DNA of 64,000 nt from Astrothelium macrocarpum. Taxonomy: Eukaryota; Ascomycota; Dothideomycetes; Trypetheliales; Trypetheliaceae. The stretch lies in NCBI GenBank assembly GCA_021030915.1, contig JAGEMR010000060.1, forward strand, positions 108,864 through 172,863, in the 5' to 3' direction. The stretch's first letter is position 1; every line of letters starts with the position of its first letter. Below the pieces are notes generated by a model that was not told where the DNA came from, made no database searches, and saw nothing but the letters and a program-made list of their open reading frames with translations. Below are positions 1 to 11,926 of this stretch, in pieces. A program made the position numbers and the translations under genes.

Positions 1-3000
1 ACATCGTCAAGACCAATAACAAGCCAATCGACGAGCAAGACCATATCTTCTAGCGATGTTATCGAAGGCACTCTTATAACTTCCCAAGCCAATACGACAG
101 CGCAAAGCGTTGGCTCCACAAAGCTTTCGAGCGAAAATGTCTCAAGAGTGGAATTGTCCAGTACGGCCGGTGGGACGATGAACCTATCGACTTCTGGATC
201 ATTGTCCTCAGCCCCTGTACCGAGCGGAAAGTCTTCTGTTTCTCTTACTAATGCTTTTGGCACCGATGCCACACTCAAAAACGCTTCCGTGAGCGCTAGT
301 ATCGCGGTTCCTTCATCATCTGCTTTGTTGAATGGCACTTCAACGACGGCTTCAAATTCTGCCATCACGAGACCGGCCTCCGTATCTGCAAGTTCGAATT
401 CAACAAATGGCACAGGTCTTCAGGCAGCACTTGAATGCTATTCCCAATGGAACGCGTATAGCAACTCGAAATCTGCCACAATCTGCTATTCTACGGGCTT
501 TACTACCTTTGTCGATACGACTTCATTTCCCGATACTCTTTATGATACGTATACCCTGTGCGATGGAGTGCCTCGAGCCGTTATCACGAATTCCACCCAC
601 CCATATTCATATCAGACGGTTACTTTCGCGGAAAGCGGATGGTTTCAATACACTGCAACGATATCATCTGAAGTGTCACTGACCGGGCTTGCGACTGCTA
701 CCATCGGCTCAGACGCTCTCAGCACTTCCGTTTATCCTGCGAGTTTTAGCTATTCTTGCGGCACTTTGTCAGCGCCCATCACGGTCCCAACATGCAAGAT
801 CGCACCTCAATATTGCTCAGGTGTGTGGGATGAATACAGCACTATGGCTACGAGGCAAATGGGAAATAGCTCGAGCTCCATAAATATCCCTCCCTGCACT
901 CCTCCAACCTCAACTGCAACTGGTGATCCGTGTCATACTGGTTGCCAACTTTATGTCAACAGTGTTCAACTTATTTATTTCCCCGTTACTATGGCAGGAG
1001 ATTTCTGCGGAGACTGTAAGTCTATCCAAAGACGGCGTTACAGGTCTTCTCTAACTCTTTCATAGATTACACAGTAACGCCGAATGTTTCTACACCGGTG
1101 ACGGCTGTTGCATATGGGACAACGTTCACCTCTGGTACTGCATATATCTACTACAGCGGTGCCAGTGCTGGGGGTGACGGGGGTACCTGTGGCTCAGTCC
1201 ATTCCTCTGGTATATTTGCTGTGCCTTCGTCGAGCGTCTCATCGTATCGCTATTTTGCTCCTGGGCCCACCGTTACTGACGAGGCTGAATATGCTCCCCT
1301 CTACTCGTTTAACTTTGCAGACTTACCACCAAACCCGGTTCCAGCTGTTGCATGGTCCCATCAAGCCTCATGCGTTGATAATCTTGGCGAAAGTGCTGTA
1401 GACTGTTCTACGATAACGGACGCGAATTACGCTCCAGAATTAGTAAGTTAATCATTCAATTCTACTTACGCATAGCGCTTGACTGACGGACTCTGAAGAA
1501 TGTGTTACAATTCTTTACCAACCTCGAACCAGCCTGGTCGAATTGTTCATACGGCGGTGGAGTAGTAGATCCTCCATATGAGCTCAGTCAGGCTGCATTT
1601 GCTGCAGCACCGGCTCCAAGTCCAACGGCTCCCGTGACGGATAGCCAATCGAATCCAACGGCACCAGCTACGCCTGGGAGTGGACCACCACCAGCATACC
1701 CGGCGCAGACCGCGTCTCCAGCGCAAACCAAGGGAAATCCTGAGCCAACGCAAGCCACACATCGGGCTTCAAATCCACCAGCTCAGCCCGCCTCTCCGGC
1801 ATCGCCAAATAATCCGTCGGCTTCAAATGACCCCGATGCGCCGGGTGCTACTTTGTCACAAAATTCCGCGTCACCGTCTTTGCAACAAGCGTCAAGCAAT
1901 CCAGCTTCTAGGATAATTGGAGGCCTTGGTGGAGGCTCTTCATCAGATTCGCCAAATGCACCTGCAGAACCTGCTCCTGCCAGTAACCCTGCAAGTCGCA
2001 TTATTGCTGGCTTGACTTCACTTGCCGCTACTGGTCCTTCAGTGCCGGAACCGTCGCCATTGGCTCCTGTATCTCCTCAGACACCAAATTCGCCTTCATC
2101 TCAAAATCCATCTCCGGCACAGAATCCGGCTCCAGCCGTGAATCCGATATCGCCAGTCACGACGGTTGGAGGTCTACCTGTGGCAAAGGGAAGTTCAGGT
2201 GGAGTTGTCATTGGCGGGACATCTCTGGACCCAGGTAGCTCGACTGTCATTGACAACACCCCGGTTGCTGTCAGCTCTGGCGCGGTAGTGATCGGTGGTG
2301 GAGCTCCATCGACAGTCCCCGTACCAAACGCTGCCGGATCGGTCATTACCCAAGTCGGAGGGCAACCAGTATCAGTCGATCCCAGTGGCGGGATTGTCAT
2401 TGGTGGCTCCACGTTGCAGGCTGGAAGCGAGACCACAATTGACAATACACCTGTCTCTGTCGGAACAAGCAATATCGTAGTTGCTGGTTCGACGATCAAT
2501 GCACCTCAAGCAAGCCCGCATGTCGGCGCTACCATCGCGAGCGTTGGAAGTCAACCAATCGTTGCGGGTACGTCTGGGGAGATAATAGTTGGAACACAAA
2601 CTATTCGTCCAGGCCAAGCTGCTACTGTAGATGGAAGTCAAATCTCGGCTGGTAGTCAAGGTGTTGTCATTTCTAATACTCCGAAAACCATCTCTCTTTC
2701 TGGATCAAGCTCCGCTGGTGCTGATTCAGGGGGAAAAAGCATCGTGTTTACAGTAGGTTCGCAAGCAGTCACTGGAGTTGAAGAACCTGGGCAAAGTGGC
2801 ACACCGGTAGTTGTTGCAGGGTCTGTGACTCTGACTGAGGGCGGGCCTGCAGCTACAATTTCTGGTACAGTCCTCAGCGCTGACCCGAGTGGCGTTGCGG
2901 TTGATGGACAGACCATTCCATTCTCAAGTAATTTGGGAGGCGATCTGGCTGCAGGTCCGACAAATGGAGCGGTACTTACTATTGGCTCATCTACTTTGAC

Positions 3001-4072
3001 TGCTATAGAGCAGTCTTTGCCTAATGGTCAACAGGTCGTAGTAGTAGGATCCTCCACCCTGACCCTCGGTGGATCCGCACAAACAATTAATGGAGAGACT
3101 ATCAGTGCCGGAGCTTCAGGCGTCGAGATAGTCTCTGACGGTCAAACGTCTACAATACTTTTCTCGCAGGCGCCCGTACCTGCTTCTGCCCCTGCTCTGG
3201 CCACAGAAGCTGTTGTTACCCTCGGGTCTTCCGCTGTCACTGCTATTGAAAGGCCAGGCAACTCAGACGATCCCTCCATCGTCGTCATTGGCTCACGGAC
3301 TCTCACCGTCGGCGGCGCTCCTCTTACTACAGACGGCGAAACACTCAGCGCTGCTACTTCTGGTATTGTCGTTGTCAGCAACGGCCACACCGCTACAATC
3401 CCATTCTCTACTACCCAGATTGCCCCCTTCGCTACCGAGGCTACCCTCACTCTCGGCTCATCCTTGGTCACGGCCGTCGAAGAACCTGCAGGCTCTGGTC
3501 ATCCCAGCATCGTCGTGATCGACGGACACACCTTGACCGTAGGCGGCGCTCGCCTCACCACAGACGGCGAGACCATCAGCGCTGCATCAACAGGCCTCAT
3601 TGTCATCAGCGACGGACATACGTCCACAGTGCCCTTCACCAGCGCTCCAGGCGCGCCTCTCGCCACCGAGGCGGTCCTGACCCTCGGCTCCTCCCTCGTC
3701 ACCGCCACCGAGGAGCCTGCGGCGTCGGGCCGCCCCGCAGTCGTGGTGGTCGATGGTCACACGTTGACGGTGGGCGGAGCGCCGATCACGCTGGATGGCG
3801 AGACGATCAGCGCGGGCCCCGCGGGGCTGGTGATTGTCAGTGGGAGCAAGACGATCACGGATCCGTATTCCACTGTGGGCGCTACCAGCGGGGGATCGAC
3901 GACGGGGCCTGGAGGGTCCGGTGGAGGAGGTGCCGCGGCGGGTACGACCAAGACGGCGGGTGGTGTTCGAAGCATGATAGATGGAGTTGGTTTGGGGGGG
4001 CATTGTGTATTGCTGGTCTCTGTCTGCATAGCGGTTATGATCTTGCAAAAAAATATTTACGCATACATCTAG
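1..4072 (+). CDS. Ser/Pro-rich repeat-containing cell-surface protein, 5' truncated
   Basis: The reading frame is open from base 1, so the start lies outside the window. Model: join(<1..1015,1066..1442,1499..4072). Both introns (50 and 56 nt) have GTAAG donors and AG acceptors and keep frame. The first part is Ser/Thr-rich, then comes a Cys-containing region with motifs such as QLIYFPV and YCSGVWDEY that I associate with large fungal surface proteins. A long Pro/Ala/Ser linker follows, then tandem Gly/Val/Thr repeats (about 2160-3870), a Gly-rich stretch and a hydrophobic C-terminal segment (GGHCVLLVSVCIAVMIL). The hydrophobic tail suggests membrane or GPI attachment, but it is followed by about eight residues including Lys, so a GPI signal is not certain. 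A wall or adhesive role is inferred only. I do not recognise a catalytic domain. Confidence 0.8.
2740..3866 (+). repeat. Five tandem ~76-aa coding repeats
   Basis: Units begin near 2747, 2970, 3211, 3439 and 3670, with a period of about 230 bp. Each follows the pattern L-T-(L/I)-G-S-S/Q, then VTA-(I/V/T)-E, VVV-x-G/D, TLT-x-GG, G-(E/T)-x-(I/L)-S and P-F-S/T. Units 3 to 5 are closest to each other. Three shorter, related units (GG-x-P-V ... VIGG ... T-x-ID-N-TPV) precede them between about 2160 and 2690. The last units use far more G/C at third codon positions than the first ones. Confidence 0.85.
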
Positions 4073-5100
4073 ACGTTTGTAATAGCTTAGTCACGAATTC
4101 AATCATGAAAACGTTCAAATTGCATTCAGGCTCGTAGTTCTAGAATCTATCCCATACCATGCTGTCGGGCCCCCCAAGCAATGAGACGGGCTTCCAGAAG
4201 TGTTCCCCTGGGCTGGGCTGATTTGCCACACGCTAACCGTGCCTTTTCATGAGAATTGCTGCCCAAAAATTGGATTTTCATTTTTGCATGCATAAATGGT
4301 TGTCACGCTTAACCGGATTAGGAATAAAAGAGCCTTTTCAAGTAGCGATTGGCGTTCACTGGGCAGCGAGCGAGATTTCCATCCATAATAAAAGAACGAA
4401 ATTGGCTGGTTGGGTATGTATTGCCAGCGCATTATCCGCCAGACGAAAAACAGAAGGGCGAGACCGAAAGAGGGCGATGTTGGGACGCCAGCCGGGATAG
4501 GCATGTCTGGCTAATAGGAGAGTGAACGGGGCAATGTCGAGGTGTGAGGTCGCATATGCGGTCACCTATGCGGTCGCCCTTCTCCAAGCTAAGCCGGAGC
4601 ACGGCCCTCGGACGGCGGCAGGCCAGCTTTGCAGGTCAGGAAAGACGAGAGACGGGGTTTCAAACCTGTTCAGACGGGCGATTGGGGTTGATGGCGTTGA
4701 GCGTGTCGATGCTGCACTTGACCGAAAGCGGCGGCTTTCTGCTTCGTTGGCAGCGAGTGCATGCAAGACATGCAGCCAAAGGCCACACCACCCGGTGCCG
4801 CCCCCTCTATCACCCCATCGCTGTCTGTCACGACCGCTGAGCTTCAGCCTCTGCCTCTGTGTCTCTCGACTGCTCAGGCACCGCAGCAGCACAGCAGACG
4901 AAAGCGGCACGATCCATCGGATGCCATCTCCACCATCTCCACCGCTTATCGATAGCCACGCCCGTCCGCCTCCACCACGCTCCAGCAGATAGAGCAGCCG
5001 ACGCTGCCCACTGCCGCAGGGACCTTCCTGGCTCCCTCCTCAGTGGCCGCCTACTTTTTGCACAGCTGGGCTTTTGGATAGGATCTGGGCTGTTCAATCA
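4073..5100. other. Intergenic region, promoter side of the 5109 gene
   Basis: No coding frame here looks convincing. The right half is pyrimidine-rich on the + strand (CT/CCACC runs, 4780-5060), as is common upstream of highly conserved fungal genes. It probably holds the 3' end of the surface-protein transcript and the promoter and 5'UTR of the next gene. Confidence 0.5.
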
Positions 5101-5112
5101 ATGGGGCCATGA
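5101..5112 (+). promoter_or_regulatory. Minimal uORF overlapping the main start codon
   Basis: A three-codon reading frame (ATG GGG CCA TGA) ends in a TGA that overlaps the proposed main ATG at 5109 (sequence ATGA). If the transcript begins upstream, ribosomes would have to leak past or re-initiate at the overlapping start. This depends on the two-exon model of the downstream gene being right. Confidence 0.45.
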
Positions 5113-8100
5113 CCAGTTCGCCGCCCGCACCGGCTCACGCGTCTCCTCGTAAGTTGACTGGCCCGCGTCGTCTCATTGCCCGCTGCACCTCCGACTGCCA
5201 ATCGTTTCCGCTCGTATGCATTGCCCACTGTACGATGCGCTGGCACACACACGCGCGAAACTGGAACGCTAACCACCCAAACCCGCCATTATAGCAACTT
5301 CTCCTACCCTCACCCACGACGACGTCCCGACCGAATCCACCCCTCGTAGTGAGCTTGAGCTTCATGAATCGTCCTCGCCAGCCATCCCGCTCCGCCCCCC
5401 GAGTCCTCCCCGGTCTCCCTCTCCACGACTCTTGGCTCTCTCAGTCATGGGCAGTGATGATCGACAAGATGCACCCAAGGACAAGAACAAGACCGCTCCG
5501 CCCGACGAGGCAGCGAGGAGGTCGAGTGGGCCGACGAGACCGCCAATGCTCCCATCTGCCTCTGCGCCTCCCGGTCAACTGCGCCGACTGCTGCCACAGG
5601 ATGTCTCTCAATACGTGGAGTCCAGCCTTCCCGTTTCCGCGATTACATCCACCTCGACTTCACTAGCCGAGCTGGCCCATCTCATTCGGCTGCAGCGCTA
5701 TCAGGAACAGCGACGTTGTCAGTCGCGCGTGCGGTTGCATCGGTGGTTGGTCTGTAGCGCGCTCTCCGCTCGTCTCGTACATTGCGGAGATCTCGCTCAT
5801 AAGACACTCGTCGATCATTTTCGCTCAGAAGATAAGAAGAGCTTTGCCGCACTTTACAATGCAGTACATGATGTGCGGAGTTCGTGTGATGCCACTCGGC
5901 GTTACGCGTTGCTGGAACCCGATATGGAAATTACCAACAACAAAATGAAACTGTCAGGTAATGAACGAATTACGTCCTTTCAAACCTTTATGCATGAGAT
6001 ACCCCCAAAAGTCCGCGATGAGCTACTTCATTTCATTTCCGAGATCCGCACCAATTCCGACTTTCTTGCAAATCGTCTTGTTACTTTGTCCCAGCAGGAG
6101 CTTGCTTCTGTTACCGCCTTTCGTCAGACTATGGATCCTATCGAGTCTGTTATGCCTTTACATTCTCGTGCAAGAAATGTCTCTGGCAACAAATCCATTT
6201 CTCCAAATATTCCAAGCCCTGTAGAGCGTCTCTTATCTCTTCAGCGGCATGATCCTCTTTCTGCTCTCTTACATACCATCTTTGCAAATTCTGCCGGACC
6301 AGACTCGGCAGAAGATCTGCGACGCACTGATATCTGGGCTACGGCTTGTGCGAGACTCATCACTGAGCACAAGCCTGCCAAGGAAAAGTTCGTCATGGCC
6401 GTCCTGGATGCCTGGACTGCCATGAGAGAATGGCCTGGAAAGACCAATTTGGAGCTCTATCTGATGGAAATTCTGCAAGATGGGAATTTCTTGTTGGAAA
6501 AGGCCGAAGAGCAATCTGCAAAACTTCGTTCTCAGGCAGAGACCGTATCAGCCAAAGAATCGATTGCCGCAGAGGAGTTTTACGACCGAGCTGTCGGCCG
6601 ATTGTTTGAAGTAATAGATGGTGAACCCGGAGCGGGAGGATTGCCAGCTGGCGCACTGGAGATTGGAACGGCCATAATCCGGAAACTAGAACTTTCCAAT
6701 TCAAAGAGTCCTCGGCAGGCTGCTCCGTATTTTATCGTTTCGCGTTGGTTCTTCTCGACGTTTTTGTTGAACGCCATCATCCATCCCGAGTCACAGTGCC
6801 TTATGACGGGTTATCATATCTCGGAGCATGCACGGCAGAGAATTCTCAAAGAAGTCGCAGTTCGAGCTCAGAAACTCGTCTGGGATGTTACATATAGATG
6901 GAAAGAGGCGTTGCCCGTTCTTCCAGAAATCAAAACACACATTGAAAACATTGTTTCGCATTTCAAAAATTCTCGTGGTCAGGTATCGAAACCTCTGCTT
7001 CTCCGGGCACAGGCAATCACATCTCCACGGGAAACAGTCGAGGTACAGCCATTCCTGGTCGTCAGCCCGGCAGATATTGTGACTCTTGTAAATACACTAT
7101 TCCCAGAACGTCGGCCAACGTCAATGCAGTCGGAACGAGATATTCCGCGAGGACTAAAATCTTCCGCGTCTTCCATTTCAGGGTTATCATTGTTTCAGCC
7201 GAAGAATAGTTCAGGTGATGCGAGTTCTATCTTGAGTCTTGGGGCTTCATCCATGACGAGTGAGAACACTTCGAGAGAGCCTCTACTGGATGGCGACTCC
7301 AGACCTCAAGATGAAACAGCGGACATGCAAAAGATTGCGGCTTCTGAAGATTATGGTCGAAAAGTCAGACTGGCTTGCGCGGAAATGTCTCGAGTTCTCG
7401 GTCTGGATGCTACCGCAGGGTCAGGCCATCCTTGCGCTGAACGCTGGGCGGTTCTATACGTTTCGCCTGATGGCAAAGAATTAAGGACTAGAATGCGGAA
7501 AGATGGTGAAGATGAAGATGAAATAGATGATGAATCTCCTGATAGTGACAGTGAAGATGAGGGCTACTCTGAACGGATTGATCTCGAGTCTGACTACCAC
7601 CAACTAAAGGAAGCCATTACGAAATTAGTCGAAGACTACGAAATACCAAAAGAGCTAGCACCAGAGGCGGAATCCAAGAGCTTCAGCAACAGGACTACAA
7701 AGTCCCGTCGCGGTTTGAAAATTCTCAAGTCTCGCGCTTCGGAGACCAACGTTCAAACCGCGAAGCTTGGCTCCAAGAATCCTTACTCGACTGCCAGCCT
7801 AACAAACGCACCTAACCCTGCGCAGCTTAGTATGGAAGTTCAAAGGCGATCCCCAGGCACCGTCAGGGACGCCAGCAAGCAAGGTCGTGAAGCTCCTACT
7901 GAGCATTCTTCGGTGCTTATCACTATGCTCGAAGCGGCAATGAATCAAAGTCAAGCTCGATCTGATTTTGTCAACGCTCATTTATACTACAAAACGTTGC
8001 AGCAGCTTCGTAGACTTTCTGCACCATCATTGGTTCGAGATGGCTACGCGCCTTTACTCCACTATTTCTCACGTGGCCCGCGGGACTCTCTTGGTAGATG

Positions 8101-10564
8101 TACTAGTGCGATTGAAGAATTCGAAGCCTGGTTTGTCTGGCTTAAGCAATCACAAGAGCGCCATGACAATACTGTCCAGGATATGATTTCTCGAATCAAT
8201 ACGTTGAGAGATAAGATGTGGTATATTACTGATGTCAAGAATTCTGCTGGCTATGAAGACGCAAAGAATGTGGCTGTTGCTCTAAAGACTATGGGTAGAG
8301 CACCTCAAACCCAAGATGCCAAACCAGTTACTGTTTCGAGAAACCGCAATCTTTCCAAGACGGGCTCAACAAATTTCCTCTTAAAAACGGAATCGCAGGT
8401 GCTTGATTTGCTGGCTGCAAAACCAGATTACGGTGGACTCAATAAATTGTCCGATGAGCAGTCTGCAATTACGTCCAAGTGGATTCGACAATCGAATCTG
8501 GAGAATTTCTGCAAAGGCGAGGAGCGCATTCATCGATTTTGTCTTGAGATTGATAGATGCGTCAATAAGCTTGTCGGCGATGGCATCCTTGATGGACCGG
8601 TCCTCTGGTCAAGCGAGCTTTTCCGGAGAGACAAAGATATTCTCGACAGCGGTCGACAAAAGGGCGACCTCTTCTTAACGGGAGTTGGCACCCTTAGCAT
8701 TAGTGGTGATGATGAATATGAAGTTCAGGGCCGACCGAACTCGCGCAGCCTTGACTTTGCTCCTCGGCCAAGCTCTCGAGATTTGCGATCTGTGTCGGCG
8801 CAAAATAATTCGCAGCAAAGTTTTGACTCTAGTAGGTGGAGTACGAGCCGAGCATCAGATATCATGGACTCGCAAGACTACTTTGGTAGTCTTAGCCCTA
8901 AGCCAACGATTGATTCTTCAACTACGTTTTGGAGTCCATTCCAGACTGCAGTCCATTCACCAACAAGTTCTGCAAGCATTCGACCTCGAACGGCATCATC
9001 TACTAGTGGAACCGTCATGCTGCGAAACTCGGCTACAGTAAGCGACGACAAGAGACGATTTCTTTTGGACCTCAAGCAAACAGTTACTGGTCTGTTACTC
9101 AGTGATTTGGGTACAAATGTTTTTGGTGCAGGAAGTGAGACTGACGCTTGGTTTTCTGGCGAACTTGGTGAAGAATGTTTGCAGCGTAAAGAAGCTGAAG
9201 ACAGGAGAAAGAAACGCTTAGCGAGAAAGAAGAGCATGAAAAGCCTCAAAAGCAGTCGAACAGATCATCGCTCAAATCCGCTGGAAACATTAGGACGGCC
9301 GGAGAGAGGACAGCCAGCAGCACCTATTGGGACACTTCAACTAGCAGGGCCTGAAGCAGTCCAATCAGCGAGTGAACATTCAACATCAAGTGATGCTACA
9401 GCCCGCTCATCAGGGACAAGACAAACGAAAAAGGAAGGCGTCGTTGAGTTTCCATTCAATATTGCATTCCGGCGCTTACTGCATCGTTTCGCTACGCATC
9501 CCAACCCTTTCTCCAAGCTCAATGCTCTTTATGAGTTAGAGCTCCTCATCATCGCATCACTTAGCTCGCGTACAAATCGCGGCTCTCGTCGCGACACTCT
9601 ACCTACCGTTCCACAATCTCCTACTTTGGGCGCAACACCCGAACTGAGTTCACGCGAAGCTACCGTCCAAAATGCGCCCGCAAATACCCTCAACGATGCC
9701 ATCGCAAACTGCGAGTCCCGTCGCGCATTCATGCTCGCCAGTGAGCCCATGGCTAAATCCACACCCCACCGCCATCACCACACCAGTGGTGCCATGTCGC
9801 CCACTACAGCAACTCCTAGCACTGACATGATTGTCGAGATTCTCCAAGGCCTCTTCCGTGATGCTGCAATCAGGCCCAAGACGCTGTTCCGCGACCTTCA
9901 ATACATCGCCTCATTTGTACCTGCGGCACTACTTGACAAGACTGCCAGAGGCAAAGCTTTCTGGGATGCCGGACTGGCTGCGCTGGGACTGAAACAGGAC
10001 GTTGTGCGGATCATGGTGGAGCTGGCAGACGACATTGTCGCGTACCACACGAACCAGCGCGCGTACGCAACCGCCTCGCACACCTCCACCAACTCCTCTT
10101 CCACAACAACGGCCTCCGCCACCAATCCCTCCTCATCCACCACCAACCCCGCTCAAACCTCCACCTCCTCATCCACAACCACCACCAACACAACCTCCAC
10201 CACCACCGTCACCCCAGCCACCGATCCGGCCGACGACGAGCTCGCGCGCTACTCCATGTCGGACGCGGCGCGCATGCTCACCATCACAGCGCGCGAGGGG
10301 GACGCGGTGGCGGCCCGTGAGCTCGCGACTTTCTACCTGACGCACCCGGACCTGCTGCCGCGCACGACGCTGCCGCTCACACTTCCCCGCGACGTCTTCA
10401 AGGAGGAGCTCGAGGAGGTGTACCGCAAGAAGGAGGACCGGCAGCGCTGCGACCCCATGACCATGTGTGTCGCGCACCACTGGATGGAGTGGAGCAGTCG
10501 GGCCGGGGATGCGTTGGCACGGAAGTATTTGAGGGCCAGGGATGAGATTGAGCGGATTCCTTGA
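5109..10564 (+). CDS. Large conserved fungal protein, RasGAP-like segment (uncertain), 1769 aa
   Basis: Model: join(5109..5148,5295..10564). The 146-nt intron has a GTAAGT donor and TATAG acceptor. It links a 13-codon first exon in frame to sequence that is open well upstream of the next in-frame ATG at 5447, which is why I prefer the 5109 start. The N-terminal 100 residues are Pro/Ser-rich. A helical region around residues 350-570 contains RWFFSTFLLNAIIHPE near residue 490, resembling the conserved core of RasGAP domains (R...A-I-x-x-P-E). An acidic Asp/Glu patch lies near residue 750, Ser-rich linkers follow, and a Ser/Thr homopolymeric stretch covers about residues 1605-1660. The end looks like a Sel1-type helical repeat. 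A GTPase-regulator role is only a suggestion; I do not firmly recognise the family. It is certainly a long single coding exon. Confidence 0.8.
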
Positions 10565-11575
10565 GTCAGCAGTGAGATCGGGGAGGGCGTGGGGATGGGA
10601 TAAGGGTGTGGTTGAAATATGAGGCAGGGGCTTGAGGGGTGGGCTTGAGGGTGATGGCGATAGACGGAAGGGGTGTGGGCAAGAGAGGGATAGAATGGTG
10701 ACGCTTTGGAGGCGCATACGGTGTTTGTCTAGGCGCAACCCCCCTTTTTCTACGTTTCTTCGTTTTTTCTTTGGCATGATGAGATGAACAGGACTGGATG
10801 GGTATGGTACCCCCATCACGCACATACACGTTTTCGTCAGCATAGTGGTTTGGAGAAGTTTGTGGCTGGATGGAGCGCAGCATTAAATACCCCCTTTCGC
10901 ATCTTTTTTTTTCTTCGTTATCTACATTGGTGCACGATTTTGAGGTTGACCGAATTTGGATTCACATATATGGAAAGAGAAGGGTCTCTTTATGATGAAA
11001 TGCCCGTAGACACCCCACGACACACGACGACACATTTAGAAGACAGGCGGATGGCTGACTTAATTGAATGACGATTTGAGTCACGTTTCCTAATATATCA
11101 AAACGTCACACTTGTTACATCTCGTATCGGGTATAAGCAAGCGTTTCGGGAATAATTTTGCCGTCTGCAACACAGTTCACACAGTGCTAGCTGCTTAGAG
11201 CTAAAGTATTGGAAATAATGCAGGTCTGCTGGATTACATAGATGCTGATATTCTGATAATCTGTCGGTTACAAAAAACAGTCCCAATAATATAATTACAC
11301 GAAGCCCAAATTAACAGGTCCAGCCGTTCACAATGACAGTGGCCTACGTCAAAAGTTAAAACCTGCGCCAGTTTCATGCATTCTTTACGTCGTAAACCAA
11401 CAATATCGCTGCGATGCTCAACTCCCATCCCCGACCAAAACCCGACCGAGGGGCACCGCAAATCGCACGAACAACAGGGACGCCTGATAGACTTGGGGGG
11501 TTGGACAGCGCGATTTCGTCAAAAGAGGACGAATTTATCTTCGCGTCGATCCAGTATTTTTTTGCCGAATTTCAT
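10565..11575. other. Intergenic region between convergent genes
   Basis: It lies between the 3' ends of the 5109 gene (+) and the small gene at 11576-11926 (-). The sequence is AT-rich from 10880 on. No coding frame or RNA gene is supported. It should contain both transcript 3' ends. Confidence 0.5.
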
Positions 11576-11926
11576 TTACGAAGAGGACGAACTTCTGCTG
11601 CCTACGGAGCTGCCGGAATCCTCATGGCCCAGGCTGGCGCTGGTTGAGGAAGTCTCGGAGCGTCGCCGGGCAGAGGTTGTGGCGGAGTCGAGCTGTTTCT
11701 TGGTGTGGGCGTGCATGGTTCTACTCGCGAAAATGGATTAGAATGGGGCTTTTTATGGATAGGGGCGGAGACGGGATGGATTCATGATCGCAGGGCGTTC
11801 TTACCGTGAATATGAGGACATGGCTTGGACGGGGTTGTCCAGATCGTACTGATTGGCGAAGTTGTGCTGCGCCGACATGGGTTCGGAGAAGTTGTCACGA
11901 ACGTAGACGTCAGAAGCGGTAGCCAT
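11576..11926 (-). CDS. Small conserved-looking 88-aa protein with one intron
   Basis: Model: complement(join(11576..11720,11805..11926)). Exon 1 starts at ATG (11926) and encodes MATASDVYVRDNF and onward. The 84-nt intron has a CGGTAAG donor and CTAAT branch site. Its acceptor is GAG/TAG in tandem (NAGNAG), so two isoforms differing by one Arg are possible. Exon 2 encodes a Lys/Arg patch (HTKKQL, ARRR) followed by a Ser-rich acidic tail, with stop TAA at 11576-11578. The total of 267 nt is in frame. Exon 1 has an Asn/Gln/Asp-rich, non-random composition, and both exons avoid stops only in the spliced frame. The family is not recognised. A small nuclear or regulatory protein is possible but is inference. 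Confidence 0.7.
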
